The position numbers and the translations under genes were made by a program. The notes under the pieces are model-generated. The model was not told where the DNA came from, made no database searches, and saw only the letters and a program-made list of their open reading frames with translations. Shown one piece after another: positions 1 through 5,623 of a stretch of 5,623 nucleotides of DNA; the first letter of the stretch is position 1; every line of letters begins with the position of its first letter. Source of the stretch: Acidicaldus organivorans (lineage in GTDB: Bacteria; Pseudomonadota; Alphaproteobacteria; Acetobacterales; Acetobacteraceae); contig KN173983.1 of assembly GCA_000759655.1 (NCBI GenBank), forward strand, positions 1,890 to 7,512, written 5' to 3'.

Positions 1-395
1 ACCACCGCGCTTTCGCCCGTCCTCACCGCCCGCGCGGCGGGCGGGACGGCGCGCAGCCCCGAGCCGCAGACCTGGTTGATGCCAAAGGCGGTCTTCTCGT
101 CAGGCACGCCCGCGGCGCGCGCCGCGGGCGTGCCTGACGAGAAGACCGCCTTTGGCATCAACCAGGTCTGCGGCTCGGGGCTGCGCGCCGCCTGACGGGC
201 CGGGTTCATGCCCTGGCCGGCGGTGAGAATCTGGCCCATGATCACTTCATCGACCTCGGCCGGGTCGAGCTTGGCGCGCTCCATCGCTGCGCGCAACGCC
301 ACGGCGCCGAGCTCATGGGCCGGGGTTGCGCCAAACGAGCCGTTAAAACTGCCGATCGGTGTGCGGGCCGCAGCGACGATGACGATGTCTTCCAT
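1..395 (-). CDS. Acetyl-CoA acetyltransferase (thiolase), N-terminal part, cut by window edge, with in-frame insertion
   Basis: Biosynthetic-type thiolase of the PhaA/AtoB kind, which condenses two acetyl-CoA to acetoacetyl-CoA in the cytoplasm. The ATG is at 395-393, with AGGAG seven bases upstream. 131 codons are visible and the C-terminal two thirds lie outside the window. The start MEDIVIVAAARTPIGSFNGS, then HELGA (27-31), GQILTAGQGMNPARQAA (54-70) and GINQVCGSGLRAV (105-117) are family signatures. C110 in CGSGL is the active-site cysteine that carries the acyl group; in relatives it lies near residue 88-89. The 22-residue excess is residues 72-93, read from the inverted half of the palindrome at 47-190. 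Without it the protein reads NPARQAARAAGVPDEK, as expected. Two prolines (118-119) after CGSGLRAV are also unusual. The gene diverges from xseB. phaA, atoB or another acyl-CoA thiolase cannot be separated from this fragment. The insertion may be real or an artefact; if real, activity is doubtful. Confidence 0.9.
   Translation of the reverse strand, partial: MEDIVIVAAARTPIGSFNGSFGATPAHELGAVALRAAMERAKLDPAEVDEVIMGQILTAGQGMNPARQAARSPEPQTWLMPKAVFSSGTPAARAAGVPDEKTAFGINQVCGSGLRAVPPAARAVRTGESAV
47..190. repeat. Perfect 144-bp palindrome (two 72-bp arms, no spacer) inside the thiolase gene
   Basis: Bases 47-118 are the exact reverse complement of 119-190. The symmetry axis lies between 118 and 119, and pairing fails at 46/191. 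The left arm reads as normal thiolase on the minus strand (AAGVPDEK through GINQVCGSGLRA). The right arm is an inverted copy of that coding sequence and is not part of any thiolase. Removing 66 bp restores a normal thiolase alignment, so the event is a net 66-bp gain. The inferred original sequence has a 14-bp palindrome at the axis (GCGGCGCGCGCCGC), and an 8-bp homology (GCGCGCCG) at the right junction. Both flanks remain thiolase coding sequence in the same frame, so this is not a simple fold-back at a contig end. Long spacer-free palindromes are generally unstable in bacteria because SbcCD cleaves hairpins, so an artefact has to be considered. Confidence 0.97.
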
Positions 396-402
396 GGTTT
401 CT

Positions 403-407
403 CTCCT
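403..407 (-). promoter_or_regulatory. Ribosome binding site of the thiolase
   Basis: On the minus strand AGGAG lies seven bases before the ATG at 395-393, within a purine-rich run (GAGAGGAGAGAAACC). It supports this start, which also matches the usual family N-terminus. Confidence 0.75.
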
Positions 408-556
408 CTCGCCACACCCTCATGGCGCGGCTTCTCGATCCTCAGACGTGGAGGTTCCCCTCTTCCAAGGGCGATGCTAGACCATGCGCCCCGCCCCTGC
501 AAAGCGCCGGGCGGGGACGTGGCGGAGAGCGGCGGAGCGTCTAACCCGGAGCGGAC

Positions 557-560
557 GAGG
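557..560 (+). promoter_or_regulatory. Ribosome binding site deciding the xseB start
   Basis: GAGG lies seven bases before the ATG at 568. The frame is open further upstream, with an ATG at 484. That extension would add 28 arginine-rich residues with no family similarity, and it has no clear ribosome binding site. The ATG at 568 is therefore preferred. Confidence 0.6.
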
Positions 561-567
561 ATGGATC

Positions 568-906
568 ATGAGCGCGAACGAAAACGGCGGAAACGAGACG
601 GGCAAAACCGCACGCGGCGAGGCGGCATCAGGGGATCTCGCCGCCGAGATCGCCGCCCTCTCTTTCGAGGAGGCGCTCGCCGAACTCGAGAAAATCGTCA
701 AAAGCCTCGAGGAGGGGCGCCAGCGGCTCGAAGAGGCGCTCGCCGCCTATGAGCGGGGCACCCTGCTCCGCAAGCACTGCGAGGCCAAACTCGCCGAGGT
801 CGAGAGCCGCATCGAGGTGATCATCGCCGCCGACGACGGCGCTCCCATCGGCACCCGCCCCTTCACCGGGCAAGAGAGCAGCCCGGGCGGCAGCCGCGCC
901 TCCTGA
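568..906 (+). CDS. xseB: Exodeoxyribonuclease VII small subunit
   Basis: XseB binds several copies per XseA large subunit in exonuclease VII, which degrades single-stranded DNA to oligonucleotides in the cytoplasm during mismatch repair and related processes. The protein has 112 residues. The conserved core spans about 31-88: LSFEEALAELEKIVKSLEEG, then LEEALAAYERGTLLRKHCEAKLAEVESRIEVI. This is the two-helix, coiled-coil-prone family signature with the near-invariant F-E-x-x-L-x-x-L-E and YERG-x-x-L motifs. The usual length is about 80 residues; here a charged, Ala/Gly-rich N-terminal extension (1-28) and a Gly/Ser/Pro-rich tail (90-112) flank the core. The tail could be natural variation, and the N-terminal extension could shrink if a later start is used. 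It is the first gene of a probable xseB-ispA-tlyA operon, with 52 bp to ispA. xseA is not in the window. Confidence 0.92.
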   Translation: MSANENGGNETGKTARGEAASGDLAAEIAALSFEEALAELEKIVKSLEEGRQRLEEALAAYERGTLLRKHCEAKLAEVESRIEVIIAADDGAPIGTRPFTGQESSPGGSRAS

Positions 907-958
907 TCCTCTTCCCGAGAGAAAGCCCTTACCGGAACCGAGAGAGGTCCCCTCCCCC

Positions 959-1888
959 ATGCCCGATCCGACGAGCCCGATTGCCCTCCCGCCCTCGTCC
1001 GACGAAGCCCTCGCCGCCGCCATGAAGGAGGCCGCAGCGCGCGTCGAGCAGGCCCTTGATACGCTGCTCCCCCGCCCCGAAGGCCCGGAGGGGCGGCTCT
1101 TCGAGGCGATGCGCTATGCCACGCTCGGCGGCGGCAAGCGGCTTCGCGCCTTTCTCGTTATGCAGACCGCCGCCCTCTTCAAGGTCAACGCCACCTGCAG
1201 CGCCCGCGTCGCCGCCGCCGTCGAGATGATCCACGCCTATTCGCTGGTCCATGACGATCTCCCAGCGATGGACGATGACGATCTCCGCCGCGGCAAGCCG
1301 AGCACCCATCGCGCCTTTGACGAGGCCACCGCCATCCTCGCCGGGGATGCGCTGCAGACCCGCGCCTTCGAGGTGCTGGCCGAGGCCGATACCCACTCCG
1401 ACCCCAATGCCCGGCTCGAACTCATTCTCGCCCTGGCGCACGCCGCGGGCGGGCGCGGCATGGTGGGCGGGCAGATGATCGACATCGACGCCGAGGGCAA
1501 AACGCTCACCGAGCCCGAGATCATCCGGCTGCAGGCGCTCAAGACCGGCCGCCTCATCCAGTTCAGCGCCGAGGCCGGCGCCATCCTCGGCCGCGCCGCA
1601 CCCGCCCAGCGCACGGCGCTCGCCTGGTATGGGCGCGATCTCGGCGCGGCCTTCCAGATCGCCGATGATCTGCTCGATGCGCTCGGCACCACCGAGGAGA
1701 CCGGGAAGACGGCGGGCAAGGACGAGGCCGCGGGCAAGGCCACGCTGGTCGCCCTGCTCGGGCCCGAACGCGCCCGCCATCAGGCGGAGATGCTCGCCCG
1801 CCAGGCGATCTCCCACCTGGAAAGCTTCGGGACGGAGGCAGAGCTTCTCCGCGCCCTCGCCCGCTTCGTGGTCGCCCGCCGCCACTAA
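959..1888 (+). CDS. ispA: Short-chain polyprenyl diphosphate synthase (farnesyl/geranyl diphosphate synthase type)
   Basis: IspA condenses isopentenyl diphosphate with dimethylallyl or geranyl diphosphate in the cytoplasm. It supplies precursors for quinones, undecaprenyl carrier, hopanoids and carotenoids. The 309-residue protein carries the family landmarks in order: GGGKRLR (57-63, diphosphate binding), the first aspartate-rich motif with D99, D100 and D105 (DDLPAMD), RRGKP (110-114), the GGQMID region (170-175), KTGRLI (195-200) and the second aspartate-rich motif with D236, D237 and D240 (FQIADDLLD). It ends with GKDEAAGKATLVALLG. The insertion of two residues in the first motif (DDxxxxD) is typical of bacterial FPP synthases. 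Length is normal (about 290-310). The ATG at 959 has AGAGAGG eleven bases upstream; the in-frame ATG at 1022 would cut into the N-terminal helix. Product chain length (C10, C15 or C20) cannot be fixed here. tlyA follows after 43 bp, without dxs. Confidence 0.95.
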   Translation: MPDPTSPIALPPSSDEALAAAMKEAAARVEQALDTLLPRPEGPEGRLFEAMRYATLGGGKRLRAFLVMQTAALFKVNATCSARVAAAVEMIHAYSLVHDDLPAMDDDDLRRGKPSTHRAFDEATAILAGDALQTRAFEVLAEADTHSDPNARLELILALAHAAGGRGMVGGQMIDIDAEGKTLTEPEIIRLQALKTGRLIQFSAEAGAILGRAAPAQRTALAWYGRDLGAAFQIADDLLDALGTTEETGKTAGKDEAAGKATLVALLGPERARHQAEMLARQAISHLESFGTEAELLRALARFVVARRH

Positions 1889-1918
1889 GCCGCGCCCGGG
1901 CGGCAATGACGCGGGCGG

Positions 1919-1923
1919 AGGAG
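1919..1923 (+). promoter_or_regulatory. Ribosome binding site deciding the tlyA start
   Basis: AGGAG lies eight bases before the ATG at 1932, inside the purine run GGAGGAGAAGGGG. The frame is open upstream through the end of ispA, so this site and the MTRIRADQLL start of the S4 domain fix the true start. Confidence 0.8.
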
Positions 1924-1931
1924 AAGGGGCG

Positions 1932-2672
1932 ATGACACGCATCAGGGCCGATCAGCTTCTCCTCACCCAAGGGCTCGCCCCCTCACGCAGCCGGGCCGAA
2001 GCGCTGATCCGCGCCGGCCTCGTCTATGCCGGAGAGCGGCGGATCGAGAAACCGGGCGACCTGCTCCCTGCCGATCTTCCCCTGAGCGTGCGGGGCAGCG
2101 ACTGCCCCTGGGTCTCGCGCGGCGGGCTCAAGCTCGAGCATGCGCTCCGCCATTTTGGGCTCTCCCCGGCGGGGCGGATCGCTCTCGACGTCGGCGCCTC
2201 GACCGGGGGCTTCACCGACGTCCTCCTCGCGCATGGGGCGGTGAAAGTGCATGCGGTCGATGTCGGGCATGGGCAGTTCGCCTGGAAGCTCCGCCAGGAT
2301 CCGCGCGTCGTCGTCCATGAACGGACCAATGCCCGCCATCTCGACCCGCGTCTCATCCCCGATCCGATCGAGGTGCTGGTGGCGGATGCGAGTTTCATCG
2401 GGCTTGCCACCCTGCTTCCCGCCCCGCTCGCCCTCACCGTCCCCGGCGCCTTCGCGATCGCGCTGATCAAGCCGCAATTCGAGGTGGGCAAGGGCCGGGT
2501 GGGCAAAGGGGGGATCGTGCGCGATCCCGCCCTGCACCGCGAGGTCTGCCAGCGCCTCAGCGCCTGGTGGCGCGGGCTTCCGGGGTGGGAGGTGATCGGG
2601 GTGACCGAAAGCCCGGTGCTCGGCGCGGATGGCAACCGGGAGTTCCTGATCGCGGCGCGCCACACCGCTTGA
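1932..2672 (+). CDS. tlyA: TlyA family rRNA 2'-O-methyltransferase (hemolysin A family)
   Basis: Probable S-adenosylmethionine-dependent ribose methyltransferase acting on ribosomal RNA. Mycobacterial TlyA modifies 16S and 23S rRNA; the hemolysin name is historical. The 246-residue protein has an S4 RNA-binding domain at about 1-60 (RADQLLLTQGLAPSRSRAEA, then LIRAGLVYAG) and an FtsJ-like Rossmann methyltransferase domain at about 61-246. The SAM loop is DVGASTGGF (86-94), with an acidic residue at D110. K67 (RGGLKLEHAL), D152 (VADASFI), K180 (LIKPQFE) and E237 (GNREFLI) fit the K-D-K-E tetrad of the family, close to the mycobacterial spacing as I recall it. Length matches the family (about 240-270). 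It is the last gene of the plus-strand group and converges with the acylase gene 33 bp away. The exact methylated nucleotide cannot be inferred. Confidence 0.95.
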   Translation: MTRIRADQLLLTQGLAPSRSRAEALIRAGLVYAGERRIEKPGDLLPADLPLSVRGSDCPWVSRGGLKLEHALRHFGLSPAGRIALDVGASTGGFTDVLLAHGAVKVHAVDVGHGQFAWKLRQDPRVVVHERTNARHLDPRLIPDPIEVLVADASFIGLATLLPAPLALTVPGAFAIALIKPQFEVGKGRVGKGGIVRDPALHREVCQRLSAWWRGLPGWEVIGVTESPVLGADGNREFLIAARHTA

Positions 2673-2705
2673 GACCCCAACCGGAAGGGAGGCGGTGTCT
2701 CGCCC

Positions 2706-5048
2706 TCACCCCTGGCTCGGGAGGAACACGATCTCGCCCGCAACCGGCGCCGCCTCGCGGGGAAGCGGGATCATCTCGCCATCGCGCCAGAGGCGGAGGA
2801 GATCGGCGGCGTGGGGTGAGAGCGGATGGCCCGACTCGCCCGGCGCGATCATGAACCGGCTCGCCTCCGGGTGGGCGAGATCATAGACGCCGCGATAGGC
2901 AGGCCCGTGCACCGCGGTGAAATCGGTGGCCTCCTCCCCCATCGCGCCGCGATCCACTGTCGCATCGTCGCCGGGCGCGGCGATGGCGAAGCGGCCGAGG
3001 GCGGAGAGGACGGGAAGGCGCGCCAGAAGCGGATGGGCGAAGAGGGCGGGATGGGCCGCCCCCCATTGCCAGCGCCTCGGATCAGGACCGAAACGCCGGG
3101 CAAGCTCGCCCGTCGCCTCATCGAGAGCGCGCAGCAAGAGGGGGCGGCAATCCCCCCCGCACCAGCGCCCCGCCCCCTCCTCGGTGAACAGGGAGGCGGT
3201 GAATTCGAGGGCAGGCGCGGCGGGATCGCCGAAGGCGACGCCTTTCGCGGCGAGCACGTCGCGGGCGAAGGCGCGCATCCAGGCATTGAAGATGAGGGGC
3301 TCGGGGCGGTCGATCGCCATCGTGCCGTCCCAGCCCGAGAGAAGGCCGAGCGCGGTCGCACCGAGACCGGGCGGAGGTGCGAGATCGCGCAGCCGCGGCA
3401 GGATGGCGCGGGCGAAGAGGCTCACCGTATCGCGCTCCACGGCGATCAGGTCCTCGAGGCTGACCCGTTCGTGGGCGGCGAGCAATGCGCCGATCCGCTC
3501 CGCCCGCCACGGCCCCGGCCAGTCGCGCCCGAGGAAGAGATGGGGCGAGGGCACTTCCTCATTGGCATTGACCAGAAAACCCGAGGCAGAGCCGATGAAG
3601 CGGGGAAGCGCCTCGGCGGGCGCATAGCCGGTCCAGTCCCGGCTCCCATCCGCCCCGGGAAGCGGGGGGAAGGTTTCGGGCGATTTGCGGAGCGGAATGC
3701 GCCCCACGACGAGGAGCGCGATCTCATGGCGGTCCGCCACCATCAGGTTCTGGACCGGAGCGCCGAACTCGGCCGCGGCGCGCTCCGCCTCGTCGAGGCT
3801 TTGGGCATGGTCGAGATCATAGAGGCCGAGCACCGCCGCGCCGCCCTCGGTGAGCATGGTGGCCTCGAGCACAATCACCCGTCTCTCGCCGGGGATGAGA
3901 TCGGAAAGGACCGGCCCGTGCCGGGTGGCGCGCACGGTGAGGAGTTCCTCCGTCCCGCCCCGCACCCGGATCCGCTCGAGCCTCCGCCCATAAGGGAGAG
4001 GGCCCGAGGGACCGAGGTAATGATCGGCATCGACCGGCGTTTCCTCGAACAGGTCCTCGGTATCCGCCCCGTTCGAGGTGAAGCTCCAGGCGATGTGCCC
4101 GTTCTGGCCAAAGACGAGGAGCGGCACGCCGGGCGCGGTGGCACCGGCCCAGCTGCCCCCGGGCGTGTCGATCCGCGCCAGATACCAGAGGCCGGGGAAG
4201 GAGAAGCCGAGATGGGGATCGCCGGCGAGAAGCGGCGCGCCGGTCGCGCTATGCGCGGCATCGACGGCGAAGGCGTTGGAGTCCTCGGAAGGCTCGGTGA
4301 AGGGCGCGGGAAAGGCCGGAAGGCGCGCAAGCAGGGCGGCGGCGAGGGTGGCCAACCGCGCGCCCGCGGCGTGATCGGTGGAGGTGGGAGCGGCGGGGGC
4401 GGGCCAGAGGGCTTCGATCTCCTCCGGCGTGAGCTTTCCTGACCGGGCGAGCGCCATCCGGGCGAGCTCGGTCCGGTAATTGGCGCCGAGATACCACGCC
4501 ATGTAGCGCCCCCAGAGGAGCGAATCGACCGGCGTCCAGGGCTCGAGCCGGGGAAGGAAGATGCACTCGAGACAGGCATAGCGGCCATGGGCGGCGATCC
4601 AGGCATTGACCCCGGCGGCGTAGGCCTCGAACAGGGCGCGGGGCTTGGGCGGCAGGGCGGCGAAATCGGCCTCCGCCAGTTGCTGGAGGCCGAGGGTGCG
4701 CATCAGCCGGTCATTCGGGAGCCCCGCCGGCCCGATCGCCTCGGCGAGCCGGCCCGAGGCGACGCGCCGCATCATCTCCATCTGGAACAGCCGGTCGCGG
4801 GCGTGGAGGTAGCCGAGGGCGCGGGCCGCGTCCTCCTCGGAGGCAGCCTCGATGTGGGGGATGCCGTGGGCATCGAGCCCGACGTGCACCGGCGCGCCAA
4901 GCCCGAATAGCCGCACCTCCTCATGCGTGGGGGGGAGGGTGAGCCAGACGAGGGCGGCGATGAGGAGAAGCGCAAGGGTGAGAGCGGCGCCGAGCGCGGC
5001 AAGCCCCCGCCGCCCCCAGCGCCACGCCGCGCCGATCACCCCCCGCAT
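2706..5048 (-). CDS. Penicillin acylase family protein (Ntn hydrolase), membrane-anchored
   Basis: Amide hydrolase of the penicillin amidase family, which is made as a precursor and autocleaved into alpha and beta chains. Members act on penicillins, acyl-homoserine lactones or other N-acyl amides; this substrate is unknown. The 780-residue length is normal. Residues 1-14 are basic and about 15-38 form one hydrophobic helix, giving an inner-membrane anchor or uncleaved signal with the enzyme in the periplasm. GIPHIEAASEEDAARALGYL and HARDRLFQME (62-91) are alpha-chain signatures. S257 in EDSNAFAVD (codon 4280-4278) is the likely N-terminal nucleophile, followed by GDPHLGFSFPGLWY (276-289) and GVPLLVFGQNGHIAWSFT (307-324). 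N496 in NANEEV, beta residue 240 counted from S257, fits the oxyanion asparagine near position 241 of E. coli penicillin G acylase. GESGHPLSPH (737-746) is the usual C-terminal motif. The residue before S257 is Asp, not the frequent Gly. The gene follows the aldehyde dehydrogenase by 28 bp; its ribosome binding site is weak (GGAA). Confidence 0.93.
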   Translation of the reverse strand: MRGVIGAAWRWGRRGLAALGAALTLALLLIAALVWLTLPPTHEEVRLFGLGAPVHVGLDAHGIPHIEAASEEDAARALGYLHARDRLFQMEMMRRVASGRLAEAIGPAGLPNDRLMRTLGLQQLAEADFAALPPKPRALFEAYAAGVNAWIAAHGRYACLECIFLPRLEPWTPVDSLLWGRYMAWYLGANYRTELARMALARSGKLTPEEIEALWPAPAAPTSTDHAAGARLATLAAALLARLPAFPAPFTEPSEDSNAFAVDAAHSATGAPLLAGDPHLGFSFPGLWYLARIDTPGGSWAGATAPGVPLLVFGQNGHIAWSFTSNGADTEDLFEETPVDADHYLGPSGPLPYGRRLERIRVRGGTEELLTVRATRHGPVLSDLIPGERRVIVLEATMLTEGGAAVLGLYDLDHAQSLDEAERAAAEFGAPVQNLMVADRHEIALLVVGRIPLRKSPETFPPLPGADGSRDWTGYAPAEALPRFIGSASGFLVNANEEVPSPHLFLGRDWPGPWRAERIGALLAAHERVSLEDLIAVERDTVSLFARAILPRLRDLAPPPGLGATALGLLSGWDGTMAIDRPEPLIFNAWMRAFARDVLAAKGVAFGDPAAPALEFTASLFTEEGAGRWCGGDCRPLLLRALDEATGELARRFGPDPRRWQWGAAHPALFAHPLLARLPVLSALGRFAIAAPGDDATVDRGAMGEEATDFTAVHGPAYRGVYDLAHPEASRFMIAPGESGHPLSPHAADLLRLWRDGEMIPLPREAAPVAGEIVFLPSQG

Positions 5049-5076
5049 CGTTTCCGTGAGCCTGCCGCGAGACGGA

Positions 5077-5622
5077 TCAGGCGTAGTTCACCATGATCGT
5101 CTTCTTGTGCATGAAATGCTCGAGCATCGCCTCGAGACTCGCCTCCTTGCCGAGCCCCGAATTCTTGATCCCGCCATAGGAGATGTTGGCCTGGACGACG
5201 AGGTTCTGGTTGATCTGCACCAGCCCCGCCTCCAGCCGGTGGGCGAGATCGAGGCCGAGGCGGAGATTATTGGTCCAGAGCGAGGCGGCCAGCCCATATT
5301 CGCTGTCATTGGCCTCGCGCAGCACCGCCTCCGCATCGTCGAAGGGGAAGACGCAGGTGACCGGGCCGAAGATCTCTTCGCGCACCAGGCGGCTGTCGCG
5401 CGGCAGGTTGAGGAAAATGTGGGGCTGGAGGAAAAGCCCCTTCTTCAGCGCCGGATCGCGCGGCAGGGCGCTGCACACCCGCGCCTCCGCCCCCGGCGTG
5501 CGCAGCCCCTCCTCGATATAGGATTTCACCTTCTCGTATTGGGCGGGGCTGATGATGGTGCCGATATCGGTCTTCTCATCGAGCGGATCGCCCATCACCA
5601 TCGCATCGACGCGGGCGGCGAG
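5077..5622 (-). CDS. NAD(P)-dependent aldehyde dehydrogenase, C-terminal part, cut by window edge
   Basis: The last 181 residues of an aldehyde dehydrogenase superfamily enzyme, which oxidises aldehydes to carboxylic acids. The upstream part, with the Rossmann core, the general-base Glu and the catalytic Cys, lies beyond the right edge, so catalytic residues cannot be checked. The visible part starts LAARVDAMVMGDPLDEKTDI, the conserved V-GDPLD-TD-G stretch after the catalytic Cys in relatives. Then come REEIFGPV (5382-5359), whose Glu contacts the nicotinamide ribose in this family, and DSEYGLAASLWTNN. INQNLVVQANISYGGIKNSG is followed by LGKEASLEAM, the C-terminal active-site and oligomerisation segment. 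It ends KKTIMVNYA before TGA at 5079-5077. ATG codons at 5601 and 5595 are internal, not starts. Substrate type is undetermined. It is followed on the same strand by the acylase gene after 28 bp, suggesting co-transcription. Confidence 0.93.
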   Translation of the reverse strand, partial: LAARVDAMVMGDPLDEKTDIGTIISPAQYEKVKSYIEEGLRTPGAEARVCSALPRDPALKKGLFLQPHIFLNLPRDSRLVREEIFGPVTCVFPFDDAEAVLREANDSEYGLAASLWTNNLRLGLDLAHRLEAGLVQINQNLVVQANISYGGIKNSGLGKEASLEAMLEHFMHKKTIMVNYA

Positions 5623-5623
5623 C

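Larger units (their letters stand above)
396..567. other. Divergent intergenic region between thiolase and xseB
   Basis: This 172-bp gap separates two divergent genes and should hold the promoters for both. It contains the Shine-Dalgarno sites of the thiolase (near 403-407, minus) and xseB (near 557-560, plus). I see no pair of boxes resembling a sigma-70 promoter at proper spacing. Small imperfect inverted repeats occur (GAGG at 451-454 with CCTC at 459-462), but they are too short to call an operator. Open frames here are arginine- and proline-rich, as expected of non-coding GC-rich DNA. Confidence 0.6.

Noticed and set aside
1..190. Palindrome as an insertion sequence end, attachment site or rho-independent terminator
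   Set aside because: Both arms are thiolase coding sequence and its inverse. No transposase or target duplication is present, no T-tract follows, and thiolase coding continues on both sides.
208..480. Plus-strand open frame over the thiolase start
   Set aside because: It is the antisense of thiolase codons that match the family residue by residue, and it has no motif of its own.
484..567. Upstream extension of xseB to the ATG at 484
   Set aside because: It would add 28 arginine-rich residues without similarity to XseB. The ATG at 568 has a proper ribosome binding site.
929..1942. Minus-strand open frame of 337 codons covering ispA
   Set aside because: Glycine-rich translation without domains. 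The plus strand encodes a complete IspA with both aspartate-rich motifs.
2691..2704. Possible terminator between the convergent tlyA and acylase genes
   Set aside because: GGCG at 2691-2694 can pair with CGCC at 2701-2704 across a six-base loop, but the stem is only four pairs and no T-run follows on either strand.
2826..4442. Long plus-strand open frame of 538 codons antisense to the acylase
   Set aside because: Arg/Gly/Glu-rich composition with no recognisable family motif. It mirrors the acylase codons, as expected of antisense frames in GC-rich genes, while the opposite strand has clear family signatures.

Overview
The window is very GC-rich throughout, with codons ending mostly in G or C. 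It looks like an alphaproteobacterial chromosome; Acetobacteraceae or a close relative is a guess. The evidence is the gene set (xseB-ispA-tlyA, a cluster familiar from alphaproteobacteria), the protein sequences and the codon use. There is no phage, plasmid, insertion sequence, CRISPR or RNA-gene signature.

Layout, left to right. (1) Positions 395-1, minus strand: the N-terminal part of a biosynthetic-type acetyl-CoA acetyltransferase (thiolase), running off the left edge. Inside it sits a perfect, spacer-free 144-bp palindrome (47-190). (2) 396-567: a divergent intergenic region with ribosome binding sites for both flanking genes but no convincing promoter boxes. (3) 568-2672, plus strand: xseB (exonuclease VII small subunit), ispA (short-chain polyprenyl diphosphate synthase) and tlyA (S4-domain rRNA 2'-O-methyltransferase), closely spaced and probably one operon. 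dxs, which often lies between ispA and tlyA in alphaproteobacteria, is not there. (4) 2673-2705: a 33-bp convergent gap. (5) 5048-2706, minus strand: a full-length, membrane-anchored penicillin-acylase-family Ntn hydrolase. It lies 28 bp downstream of (6) the C-terminal 181 residues of an NAD(P)-dependent aldehyde dehydrogenase that enters from the right edge.

How the genes fit together. The xseB-ispA-tlyA group is housekeeping: DNA repair, isoprenoid chain elongation and ribosomal RNA modification. The thiolase could feed acetoacetyl-CoA into polyhydroxybutyrate or related C4 metabolism. The aldehyde dehydrogenase and acylase are probably co-transcribed and may belong to a catabolic or detoxifying pathway, but no substrate can be read from the sequence.

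The most notable signal is the palindrome. It inserts an inverted copy of the codons around the thiolase active-site cysteine just upstream of that cysteine. The net gain is 66 bp, exactly 22 codons, so the reading frame survives. Short homologies at both junctions fit a fold-back and return template switch. This could be a real mutation or an amplification or assembly artefact. I see no clear sign of a new multi-gene system.
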